Source: Filomicrobium insigne
GTDB taxonomy: Bacteria > Pseudomonadota > Alphaproteobacteria > Rhizobiales > Hyphomicrobiaceae
Assembly (NCBI RefSeq): GCF_900104305.1
Contig: NZ_FNJC01000004.1
Span: 186,001 to 250,000 of the forward strand
Length of the DNA: 64,000 nt
Reading direction: 5' to 3'
Shown here: positions 8,204 through 16,425 of the stretch, in pieces
How the letters are laid out: every line of letters starts with the position of its first letter
Numbering within the stretch: the stretch's first letter is position 1
Notes under the pieces: generated by a model
What the model was told of the DNA's origin: nothing
The model's input: only the letters and a program-made list of their open reading frames with translations
Database searches by the model: none
Position numbers and translations under genes: made by a program

Positions 8204-9436
8204 TCATGTCATGGCTGCGAGGCCTTTGGCGACGTCCTCGCGCAAGGCCAAAAGCGCTGGGATGAATCCGGCGAGCAATCCGAGTGCCATAGCGACAGCG
8301 ATAGCCGAGATCTCTGCCAAGCCGGCTTGGCCAATGGTCAACAGGTAGCCGTTGGATTGTTCCAGTTGCCACGCTATGGCGACGGCCATTAACCGACCGA
8401 ATGCGACACCGATGACGGCGCCAAGGCCGGCGATGAATAGTCCCTCAATGGCCATGACGCCCAACACAGTTGCGCGCGAAGCTCCAATGGCCCGCAACGT
8501 GGCGATCTGTCGGCGTCGTTCGACCGCTGCAGCAAAGAGAGAGATCATAATACCGAGGCAAGCTATGAGCGCTGCGAGCCATGCGATGGATGTGACGAGC
8601 GATTGTCCTCGTTGCAGGTAGCCGAGCACTTGGGTCGCTGTGCGCCCCGGAAAGATCGGCTGTACATCCATGCGCTGTGCCATGAGAGCATTGAGGCGCG
8701 CCACGTCGGCATACCCGCGGCCTTCGATGAGCACGGCTGTAATCTGACGGCCTTCATGATCGTGTGCGTCTGACGACGCGTCGTGAAACTGGCCGTGAAT
8801 TCGCCAACTGGTATCTAGCGTTGTGAAAATCGCACGATCTGTCGGTGCGCGTGTTTCTTCGAGAAGGCCCACCACGGTATAAGGTTGCGCTTTGTGATGG
8901 TCGGAGAGATCTTCCGGCAATTCGACGAAACCGTGCGCGGCTGTGAACGTGTCGCCTATTGTGAGCCCGGTCGCTCGCGCGACGGCCGCTCCAAGGGAGG
9001 CTTCAAACGCGTGTTCCGGCCATCTGCCTTTTAGGAGGGTTTGTTGAGAACTGCGCCGGTTTCGTCTGATAAGATGGAGATAATCGGGTGTCGTTCCGAC
9101 GATCAAATGGCTTTTGAAGCTGTCTCCGAAGTTGAACGGAACAGCGAGCGTTACGCCTTGATCGGCGTGCACCTGTTCATAGATCTCAATGGGGATGTTG
9201 CCTGTTGGGGCTTCGGCAAAGAACAGCGTCGATAGGACAGCCTGTATCTGGCTCCCTTTCGCGGCAAGCAATAACTGATATCCTCCCGCTGTTTCGCTCG
9301 CGCTTTGCCGTGCGGCTTTGGACAGCGTGGTGGTGGCGACGACAATCGAGATGCCGAGAGCAACGGCCAGCGCCGTAAGCCCGTTGAGCAAAGGGCGGGC
9401 ACGCAGGTAGCTCAACGCCAACCAGACAGAGGTCAT
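8204..9436 (-). CDS. FtsX/MacB-family ABC transporter permease
   Basis: This 410-residue protein has one membrane segment near the N-terminus (about residues 15-40), a large periplasmic domain (about 45-270), and three C-terminal segments with the FtsX-domain signature (about 280-400, including EEL-like helix ERRRQIATLRAIGASRATVL). This is the four-helix layout of LolC/LolE/MacB-type mechanotransmission permeases, which move lipoproteins, peptides or lipids out of the inner membrane rather than importing solutes. Its start overlaps the stop of the ATPase gene by four bases, a tightly coupled pair. The substrate is unknown. Confidence 0.88.
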   Translation of the reverse strand: MTSVWLALSYLRARPLLNGLTALAVALGISIVVATTTLSKAARQSASETAGGYQLLLAAKGSQIQAVLSTLFFAEAPTGNIPIEIYEQVHADQGVTLAVPFNFGDSFKSHLIVGTTPDYLHLIRRNRRSSQQTLLKGRWPEHAFEASLGAAVARATGLTIGDTFTAAHGFVELPEDLSDHHKAQPYTVVGLLEETRAPTDRAIFTTLDTSWRIHGQFHDASSDAHDHEGRQITAVLIEGRGYADVARLNALMAQRMDVQPIFPGRTATQVLGYLQRGQSLVTSIAWLAALIACLGIMISLFAAAVERRRQIATLRAIGASRATVLGVMAIEGLFIAGLGAVIGVAFGRLMAVAIAWQLEQSNGYLLTIGQAGLAEISAIAVAMALGLLAGFIPALLALREDVAKGLAAMT

Positions 9437-10173
9437 GAACTCACCTCCATGGCTCTGTTGATGGCTGACATTGTGAGCGTGTGATCGAGTTCCGTCAGCA
9501 CCGCGGGATCATGGGTGGCGACCACCAAGGTTGCGCTGTTTTCTTTGGCAACCGCGATCAACAACCGCACGATGCTTAATCCTAGTCCCGGCTCAAGGCT
9601 GGCTGTTGGTTCGTCTGCAAGCAGCAGACGAGGATGCCCGGCAATGGCACGCGCAATCCCAACCCGCTGCATTTGTCCGAACGAAAGCTGATTCGGCTTT
9701 TGTCGGGCCTTAGTGCCAAGTCCCACGCGATCCAGAAGCTCTTGTGCTCGTGCGCGGCGGAGCGAGGCGGGCATCGAGCCCGAAAGCCGCATCGGAAGTT
9801 CAACGTTTCCAAGAGCACTCAACGCAGGAATGAGATTGAAGCCTTGGAAAACGTAACCAATTTTCTTGGCCCGGAATCTATCCAGCGCGCCTTGCCCTAG
9901 CCCCGTCAGTTCCTCTCCATCCACGCGGATGCTGCCGACAGTGGGTCTAAGAAGGCCGGCACACAGATTTAGCAGCGTGCTCTTTCCGCAGCCGGAGGGA
10001 CCGGACAACCCGATCGAGAGGCCTGCAGGCAGAGCCAGCTCATCGATATCAAGAACCGTGAACGACATCTCACCTGTCCGGTAACTTATCTTGAGCCCAG
10101 ACATCTCAACGATCGGTGCTGGACCTCCGTTTTGAGAGAGGTCCAGCACGCGGGTTTGCGCTGTATCTGGCAC
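9433..10173 (-). CDS. LolD/MacB-type ABC transporter ATP-binding protein
   Basis: This 246-residue ATPase has Walker A GPSGCGKST (about residue 60), a Q-loop (YVFQGFNLIPALSALGNVEL), Walker B LLLADEPTASLEP and the switch histidine in VVATHDPAVL. The signature motif reads LSFGQMQRVGIARA instead of the usual LSGGQ, a conservative change seen in some working ATPases. It powers the FtsX-like permease encoded next to it. The upstream alkaline-phosphatase gene ends only eight bases before this start on the same strand, so transcription may continue through from that gene. Confidence 0.9.
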   Translation of the reverse strand: MPDTAQTRVLDLSQNGGPAPIVEMSGLKISYRTGEMSFTVLDIDELALPAGLSIGLSGPSGCGKSTLLNLCAGLLRPTVGSIRVDGEELTGLGQGALDRFRAKKIGYVFQGFNLIPALSALGNVELPMRLSGSMPASLRRARAQELLDRVGLGTKARQKPNQLSFGQMQRVGIARAIAGHPRLLLADEPTASLEPGLGLSIVRLLIAVAKENSATLVVATHDPAVLTELDHTLTMSAINRAMEVSS

Positions 10174-10181
10174 AGGATTGC

Positions 10182-11858
10182 CTACTGCAACGCTTCTGAC
10201 AGCACGCGTCCTTCGCAGCCATTTGGCGGGCGAACGTTGAGGATGAAGGCCAGCGTACGCGCCAGATCAACGGTTTCCGAGTCGCCGTACTTTCCAGCCT
10301 TTATCCATTTCGGGCCGTACATGACGAGCGGCACGTTGGTGTCGTAGGACCAGGGCGATCCGTGGGTTGAAGCGTAGGCCGTAGGCTTGGCGAACAAATA
10401 CCAGTTGGGCTTGTTCATGATGACGATGTCGCCGCTGATCTGCTGGTGCCAAGCGAGCGTTACTTGCTTGGCAAGCTTCGTGTTCGGCATACGGCCTTCT
10501 TCGAGTTGCGTGCGGGTGAATACAGCCTCCACGCCTGGATAGCTGCGCAGAAATCTCTGTGCCGTATTCTCGACAGCCTCGCGGTCAAGGTTCTTGCTGT
10601 CGACCAGGTCGTAGTCGAGGTAGAGGTTCGGATTCCACCAGGTCATGATGTACTTGCCCTCTCCATACTTCTCGGAGAGCGCAGTGTTGGTGGCTTCGAT
10701 CAACTTCTCTGGATCGATGCGACCAGCATCGAGATTCCTACTTGCGCTGAATTCCGGAATGTTCATGAAGCCGTGGTCTGCGGACAGCGTGATAATCACG
10801 TTGTCTAGACCCACTTCCTGGTCAAGGAATTCGAATAGCTCGGCGAAGACGCGATCTAGACGAACGGTCTGATCGTGTGACTGCCGGCTCTCCGGACCGA
10901 ACAGGTGGTTGGCATAGTCGTGGCTGGTCCAGCTCAATGCGAGCAAATCAGGAACGCCGGCGGGGTTGTTGCCGAGGTTCTCTCCCTTGATCGCGGCCTT
11001 GGCGAAATCCAGCATGAGGTTGTCACCGTATGGCGACCAGATCATCGCGTCGTAGTAGCTCTTGCTGGGTTCGTTCGCTCCGCCGCTGATCGGATGGGGA
11101 AACTTCGTGCCGAGCCCTTTGTAATTCGTCGACCATGGCCGGTCATCGGGAGCTGACCTTGCGTAGGCTTCTTCCGGCAACAGGAGTGTCCACTGCTGGC
11201 CGAAGTATTTGTCCTGCGGCTTATCCTTGTAATAGGCTTTCCACCACTCTGGATAATCCGGCATATAGTAATTTGAGGTGATGAAGCGGCCGGTTTTTGT
11301 GCTGTGCATGTATGCCGTGCCGTTTTGACCGGCGAGGCCAATCGCGCTGCGGTCCTTGCCTGCGATTGCGATCACTTTCGATTGGCTATTTGCGTATTTC
11401 AGTTCGTCACCGACTGCCGTCACTTTGATGTTGAACGGAGATGTTCCTGCGTGCTTGGACGTTTCTTCGTCCAGGTATTTGTAGCGGTTATCTTGTGTCG
11501 AATAGACCCGCTCCCGTGTCTTTCGGTCAATCCAATCATTCCCAATTACGCCGTGCTTGTAGGGGTGCGCACACGACAACAGCGTCGCGTGCCCCACGCC
11601 GGTATAGGTGGTGGCGTGGCTATAGTGGTTGTTGCCGTACCACGCGCCCTTGTCGAGAAGCAGCCGAAAACCGTCCTTGCCGTATTGATCGTAATATTTG
11701 ACGAGCTGCTCCTGCGGAAATCCGTCGACCGCCATGAAAACGATTAGCTTTGGCGGAGCCTCGCCAGCAGTTTCAGTAGCATAGGCTTTGGTGGTTCCGG
11801 TCGTGCAAAGTAACAAAGCACTTGCGCCTAAACCCAGAAGAATATCGGTAAATTTCAT
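10182..11858 (-). CDS. PafA-like alkaline phosphatase / type I phosphodiesterase superfamily protein
   Basis: This 558-residue secreted enzyme starts at MKFTDILLGLG, seven codons inside the open frame, which puts the signal peptide at the N-terminus. The metal-site pattern of the alkaline-phosphatase superfamily is visible: an Asp in FMAVDGFPQEQL, the candidate nucleophile Thr in YSHATTYTGVGHAT, a D/H pair in SWTSHDYANHLFGPES, another in LSADHGFM, and the final His in STHGSPWS. The layout resembles PafA, a calcium-dependent phosphatase that releases phosphate from organic phosphoesters in the periplasm. It lies upstream of the ABC exporter genes on the same strand and divergent from a PhnD/histidine-kinase sensory set. 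Substrate range is inferred from the family. Confidence 0.85.
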   Translation of the reverse strand: MKFTDILLGLGASALLLCTTGTTKAYATETAGEAPPKLIVFMAVDGFPQEQLVKYYDQYGKDGFRLLLDKGAWYGNNHYSHATTYTGVGHATLLSCAHPYKHGVIGNDWIDRKTRERVYSTQDNRYKYLDEETSKHAGTSPFNIKVTAVGDELKYANSQSKVIAIAGKDRSAIGLAGQNGTAYMHSTKTGRFITSNYYMPDYPEWWKAYYKDKPQDKYFGQQWTLLLPEEAYARSAPDDRPWSTNYKGLGTKFPHPISGGANEPSKSYYDAMIWSPYGDNLMLDFAKAAIKGENLGNNPAGVPDLLALSWTSHDYANHLFGPESRQSHDQTVRLDRVFAELFEFLDQEVGLDNVIITLSADHGFMNIPEFSASRNLDAGRIDPEKLIEATNTALSEKYGEGKYIMTWWNPNLYLDYDLVDSKNLDREAVENTAQRFLRSYPGVEAVFTRTQLEEGRMPNTKLAKQVTLAWHQQISGDIVIMNKPNWYLFAKPTAYASTHGSPWSYDTNVPLVMYGPKWIKAGKYGDSETVDLARTLAFILNVRPPNGCEGRVLSEALQ

Positions 11859-12376
11859 TGAGCACTTTCCTCCCGACATGCGTTGCTTGCGACGGTTTTT
11901 GCGAGCGCGCTATTTTGATTGTTGGCGTCAGCGCATAGCGGACTGAGTGTTATTTCCCGCCCTTTTGCTGGCGCTTGGAACTCGGCCGAATTGTCCTTGC
12001 TTGCTTGAGGACTGCGCAGCGTCATTGAGCAACACGTGCGCAGTGACGTGGTTGCCGTCTGCATGTTTTCAGTTCGGTGCGGGGGGTGTCTAACCGGCAT
12101 GCGAGATAGTGCGGCCTATCTCGAATGGCAGGGGTCTAAGACGTTCGCCTAACCAAAAGGCATATGTCTTTTGGCTAGCATCCCAGAGGTCATCGTCTTC
12201 TTTCGCCGTTCCGGAGGCGTCTTGCAATGCAACATGCTTTTTGTGTGCAATGGTGCGTGCGCAGGCTTAAGCTTGGCGCGCACTAAGGCCCGCATTGCGG
12301 GGGCGCACGTGTCCGATATGATCTCTTATCTTCTGGAGTACATCGCTGCCTGTGCAGATTCCAGGGGCTCTACGCC
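11859..12376. other. 518-base divergent intergenic region with a hairpin
   Basis: This region separates the phosphatase gene from the response-regulator gene and should carry both promoters. Open frames inside it (for example 12171-12380 on plus and 11855-12100 on minus) have no codon pattern or homology I recognise. The one clear structure is an inverted repeat at 12153-12174. Confidence 0.4.
12153..12174. promoter_or_regulatory. Inverted repeat CCAAAAG-N8-CTTTTGG
   Basis: A perfect 7-base inverted repeat with an 8-base AT-rich loop lies 203 bases upstream of the response-regulator start. Its symmetry and spacing would suit a dimeric regulator, but it could equally be a small RNA hairpin. 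No T-run follows, so it is not a normal terminator. Confidence 0.3.
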
Positions 12377-13045
12377 ATGAACATCCTCGTTGCCGACGAT
12401 CATCCTCTCTACCGTGAGGCCCTTGCCTCTATATTGGATGGCCTTGGACCGAATATCCGTATTTTTCAGGCCGAAACGTTCGACGAAGTGATCGACTGTG
12501 TCTCGACCATCAACGTTGATCTCGATCTGATTTTGCTCGACCTGTACATGGGGAGCGGTGATTGGCATTCGGTCGTCGAGAAGCTCCACGTTTGCCGTCC
12601 AACTACCCCTGTCATCGTTATTTCCGGGTCCGACTCGCGAGTGGATGCCGAGCGCGCGATGAAGGCAGGGTGTTACGGTTACATCCCAAAATCGATGAAG
12701 AAGGATGAGATGCTTAGCGCCATCAGGCTCATCCTGACAGGACGGGTCTGCATTCAGCCGCGCAATGACGGACGCCCAACCAACCAATCCGATCCTCCAG
12801 CGATTAAGCCCGATTCAGAAGACGCTCGTATTGCGCTGCTCACCAGCAGACAGCGAGATGTGTTGGCCGAGATCGGAACCGGAAAATCCAATAAGCTCAT
12901 TGCTCGTTCGCTCGGGATGACCGAGGGAACCGTAAAGCTGCACGTCGCGGCTATATTGAAATGTCTTGGGACGGAAAACAGAACGCAGGCCGCCCTCGTC
13001 GCTCATCAACTCAACGCGGCTCCGCATGGATCGGAAAGCAAATGA
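12377..13045 (+). CDS. NarL/LuxR-type response regulator
   Basis: This 222-residue protein has an N-terminal receiver domain with acidic residues in VADDHPLY, the phosphoacceptor D55 in ILLDLYMGSGDW, and the conserved Lys in YGYIPKSMKKDEM. The C-terminal LuxR helix-turn-helix (about residues 152-215) reads LTSRQRDVLAEIGTGKSNKL, then IARSLGMTEGTVKLHVAAIL. It is followed by a PhnD-like binding protein and a hybrid histidine kinase on the same strand, so it is the natural output of that kinase. Targets are unknown; the divergent phosphatase gene is a candidate. Confidence 0.92.
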   Translation: MNILVADDHPLYREALASILDGLGPNIRIFQAETFDEVIDCVSTINVDLDLILLDLYMGSGDWHSVVEKLHVCRPTTPVIVISGSDSRVDAERAMKAGCYGYIPKSMKKDEMLSAIRLILTGRVCIQPRNDGRPTNQSDPPAIKPDSEDARIALLTSRQRDVLAEIGTGKSNKLIARSLGMTEGTVKLHVAAILKCLGTENRTQAALVAHQLNAAPHGSESK

Positions 13046-13073
13046 GTGATGCACGCTCCCATTTTGAAAACTG

Positions 13074-14045
13074 GTGATGGGGCGTAGGCCCATGCAAAGA
13101 GGCGATGTCGCTGAAGGTGTTCCGTTTGGTCGTATTCCACGTGGCTGGATACGCAAACTGAAGCATTTTTTCGGGATACTGCTTCTGTTTGCGCAGATCG
13201 ATGTGGTTAGCGCCGGCGATATCTCTGGTCTGCCTCATTATCGGTTCGGCGTTACACCATGGCAGCATGGTCAGTCCAACGACGATATTCGTGTGCTTTA
13301 CAAGCCATTGCTTGAATGGCTTGGGCAAAGGGTAGGTGCTGAATTCGTGATCGTCGGTGCTGCTGGCTATGGCGAGACCATTGAGCTTCTGGCCAATGAA
13401 TCCATTGATCTCGCGGCAATATCACCAGTGCCCTTTGTCCTAGCTAAGCAGCGAAACCCGCGTGTCGCGATGCTTGTGACTGAACTCAGTTGGGACTTCG
13501 GAAACCAGAAAAAGAGCCCGTCATATGAAGGGTTTATTATCACGCGCTCTGATCGAGATGACATAACGGGTCTGGAGTCTTTACGGGGCAGCCGCTTCGG
13601 GTTTGTCCGGAAGCAATCGACGAGCGGATATGTCTATCCGGTGGCCTACTTCATCCGCCACGGCATCGACTATAAGGCCTTCTTTAGCCGGGTGTACTTT
13701 CTGGGCAGCCAGCCGAGAGTCACCGATGCCGTTGCCAGCGGCAGCATCGATGCCGGCGCCACGTGGGACTACAATCTTAAGCAGGCCATCAGCAAGCACG
13801 GTCCGATCTTCAAGATCGTGGCCAAGACAGGAACGATCCCCAATCTTGGAATTGCCGCCAACACGACTGTGCCAGAGGCAATGCAGAACAAGATTCGCAA
13901 CGCGTTGCTCGTGGCAAATGAAGTACTTTTCCGAGGGCTCCCGGCTGCGGGATACGTTGTCAAGGACGACTCCTATTACGATCCCGTCCGCGATGTCGTT
14001 CAGCTTGTAGCAAGAGCGCCTGGCTTGATTGGTGAGGAGAAGTAG
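13074..14045 (+). CDS. PhnD-like periplasmic phosphate/phosphonate-binding protein
   Basis: This 323-residue protein has an N-terminal hydrophobic segment (FFGILLLFAQIDVVSAG) that acts as a signal peptide; the true start may lie a few codons inside the frame. The mature part follows the PhnD pattern: YRFGVTPWQHGQSNDDIR, LLEWLGQRVGAEF, then GSRFGFVRKQSTSGYVYP (the ligand loop) and VASGSIDAGATWDYN. PhnD-type proteins bind phosphonates, phosphite or related anions for ABC importers. No PhnCE genes are present. Instead the gene sits between a response regulator and a hybrid kinase and ends eight bases before the kinase, so it most likely serves as the soluble sensor that loads the kinase periplasmic domain. 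The ligand is not proven. Confidence 0.85.
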   Translation: MMGRRPMQRGDVAEGVPFGRIPRGWIRKLKHFFGILLLFAQIDVVSAGDISGLPHYRFGVTPWQHGQSNDDIRVLYKPLLEWLGQRVGAEFVIVGAAGYGETIELLANESIDLAAISPVPFVLAKQRNPRVAMLVTELSWDFGNQKKSPSYEGFIITRSDRDDITGLESLRGSRFGFVRKQSTSGYVYPVAYFIRHGIDYKAFFSRVYFLGSQPRVTDAVASGSIDAGATWDYNLKQAISKHGPIFKIVAKTGTIPNLGIAANTTVPEAMQNKIRNALLVANEVLFRGLPAAGYVVKDDSYYDPVRDVVQLVARAPGLIGEEK

Positions 14046-14053
14046 AGCGTGAG

Positions 14054-16393
14054 ATGCTGAATTCACCGATGGAAGCTTCATATTTGCGAAGCCCGACCGG
14101 CCAAGCTTCGGTGAGACGGCGCAAGCCAGCAATCGGTCTTGCCGCTAAGGTGCTCGCGCCCATAACGGGGCTCACTCTTCTCGCTGCCACCCTGGGGGGA
14201 CTGATCCTCAACGAGGAGTACAAGGTTTATCAATCAAGCGTCGCTCAGAAGAAAGCAGAGCTGACTTGGCGCGTACGCACACTCTATGAAGGGAACCGCT
14301 CCAAGCTGCTGGATGTCGCGAAGTTACTGGCGAACAACCCAAGTGTGCAAAATGGCCTGTTGATCGGAGATCAGTACAACCCGCTGAACACGATCATGAA
14401 TTTTCTCGGTCATTCCAGCATCGACATCATCAACCTCTACGATCTCGACGGTCGTGCGTTCGCCCGCGCACAGTCACCGAGTTACTTTGGCGACTATGAT
14501 GAATTTGCGCCTATCGTCCGTGAGATCGTAGCGGGTATGGCCAGTGAAGAGCCCAAGACGGTTTCAGGTATAGCGCCATATAAGGACGGATTGGCGCTTG
14601 TCGCGATCCGTGTCACGCAGGGCGTGAGTGGGGCAACAGGTGTCGTTGTCGTAGGTCAACGACTGTCACCGCAATTCCTGCAGTCCTTCGCTCCTGCCAA
14701 CCACACGTCTGCCGCGCTATATCAAAGCGGCAAATCCTTCATGTGGACGGATGACGTCAGCGCTTTCCCCGCGGATGAGGGCGCTCATACCGCTTACACA
14801 GAACGTGCTGTTGCCGGGGGGGCGCCATATCGTATTGAACTCGTGACGAACGATCTTGCGCTTTTCGGCCCGTTCTGGGGTGCGCGTGCCAGTATTCTTT
14901 CAATTGCAGCCATTGCTGCGGCCGCTTCCGTCATTGTCACATTTATTTTCATGTTCATGACGGTCGTGCGCCCCGTCCGACATTTGATCGCTGTTGCCGA
15001 GAAACAAGTCTCGGGAGATCTGACTGCGCGCGTGCATTTGCGTAGTCAGGATGAGCTTGGACGGTTGGGGGATATCTTAAATCTTTTAACCGGAAACCTG
15101 AGGGCCTCTCTGGCGGAACGCGACCGGACCAACGAACAACTTGAGGCGCGTGTGGAGAGGCGCACCGAGCAGCTGCAGCGCGAGCTTGTCGAACGCGAGC
15201 GCGCTCAGGCTGAACTCGTTCGAGCTAAAGAGGAGGCGGAAGCGGCGAATGCGTCGAAGTCGCGTTTTCTTGCCGCCGCGAGTCATGATCTTCGCCAGCC
15301 GGTGCATGCGATGACCCTATTTGTCTCGAACTTGGTGCAACAGGTTGAATCGCCCAAAGCCAAGCAGACGGTCATCAACGTCAATGCTTGCGTCGAGACG
15401 CTTTGCGAAATGTTTGAAAATATTCTCGATGTTTCAAAGTTGGCATCTGGCGTCATCAAACCGGAGACCGAAGAATTTCCCGTCTCGCGATTGCTCGACC
15501 GTCTACAACGTGAATTCGAGGGGCTCGCCGCGGAAAAGGGCGTAGATCTTAAATCGATCCGTTCGACGCTCCTGGTGAGGAGCGATCCAGCTCTCCTTTA
15601 TCGCATACTCAGCAATTTGCTTTCCAACGCGATCAAGAACACGAAAGAGGGGCGCGTCCTGATCGGGTGTCGTTCGCGAGGTGATTCCGTCGAGATACAG
15701 ATCTGGGATACCGGAATAGGCATTCCTCAATCCGAGATCGTGCACATTTTCGAAGAGTTCTACCGAGGCGCCAACAAGCCGGACCATAGGGGTGGAGTTG
15801 GTTTCGGCTCCGGACTGGGCCTTGGACTTTCAATCGTGGAACACACCGCCAGGCTCCTCAATCATGCCGTGCACGTTGCTTCAGTACCCAACAAGCACAC
15901 GCGATTTTCCATCACGCTTCCGCGCGCGGCCGGCACGCCTCCGGCCCGTCAAAACCCGACGGCAAATAAACATCTTGATGTGGCTGGAGCTTTGGTGCTC
16001 GTCGTCGATGACGACGTTCTTGCTCTCAAGGCAGTCCAATCGACGTTGGAAGATTGGGGATGCACGGTCATCACCGCTCAAACATCGGACGACGCATTGG
16101 CCATCCTTGCAGCAGGTGATCCACTACAGGCGATCATCGTCGATTACCTGCTACAGAATGATGACACCGGAGTGAATTTGTTACGCAAAATGGAGGATGA
16201 ACTGGGTCTCCGTATTCCGGCGATCATTCTGTCTGGAGTCTCAAGCCGACTCCTGGAGCAAGAGGCCGAACGAAACGGCTACAAACTTCTCTACAAACCC
16301 ACTCAGCCCTTGCGCCTTCGACAAGCCCTGGCGTCATCGGTTCTTGCCGGACATACGGTCGCCGATATGCCCGTGCGCAGAGCCGTTGACTGA
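14054..16393 (+). CDS. Hybrid sensor histidine kinase with receiver domain
   Basis: This 779-residue inner-membrane kinase has two membrane segments (about residues 30-52 and 283-308) around a periplasmic domain of some 230 residues. It is followed by HAMP, a coiled coil (about 355-400), HisKA with the phospho-acceptor H411 in ASHDLRQPVHAMTLFV, and a HATPase domain with an N-box LLSNAIKNT and G-boxes DTGIGIP and GSGLGLGLSIVEH. A C-terminal receiver has phosphoacceptor D697 in IIVDYLLQND. The periplasmic part resembles Cache-type sensors. With the PhnD-like protein directly upstream and a LuxR-type regulator at the head of the operon it forms a three-component signalling unit. The hybrid receiver may store phosphate or act as a phosphatase branch, since no separate Hpt protein is encoded here. 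Confidence 0.92.
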   Translation: MLNSPMEASYLRSPTGQASVRRRKPAIGLAAKVLAPITGLTLLAATLGGLILNEEYKVYQSSVAQKKAELTWRVRTLYEGNRSKLLDVAKLLANNPSVQNGLLIGDQYNPLNTIMNFLGHSSIDIINLYDLDGRAFARAQSPSYFGDYDEFAPIVREIVAGMASEEPKTVSGIAPYKDGLALVAIRVTQGVSGATGVVVVGQRLSPQFLQSFAPANHTSAALYQSGKSFMWTDDVSAFPADEGAHTAYTERAVAGGAPYRIELVTNDLALFGPFWGARASILSIAAIAAAASVIVTFIFMFMTVVRPVRHLIAVAEKQVSGDLTARVHLRSQDELGRLGDILNLLTGNLRASLAERDRTNEQLEARVERRTEQLQRELVERERAQAELVRAKEEAEAANASKSRFLAAASHDLRQPVHAMTLFVSNLVQQVESPKAKQTVINVNACVETLCEMFENILDVSKLASGVIKPETEEFPVSRLLDRLQREFEGLAAEKGVDLKSIRSTLLVRSDPALLYRILSNLLSNAIKNTKEGRVLIGCRSRGDSVEIQIWDTGIGIPQSEIVHIFEEFYRGANKPDHRGGVGFGSGLGLGLSIVEHTARLLNHAVHVASVPNKHTRFSITLPRAAGTPPARQNPTANKHLDVAGALVLVVDDDVLALKAVQSTLEDWGCTVITAQTSDDALAILAAGDPLQAIIVDYLLQNDDTGVNLLRKMEDELGLRIPAIILSGVSSRLLEQEAERNGYKLLYKPTQPLRLRQALASSVLAGHTVADMPVRRAVD

Positions 16394-16425
16394 GACGCTA
16401 CCCTTTTTGGCAACCTAACTACGCC

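Noticed and set aside
12171-12380. 69-codon plus-strand frame before the response regulator
   Set aside because: It overlaps the regulator start by four bases but has no ribosome site, and the protein lacks recognisable features; it also begins inside the inverted repeat.
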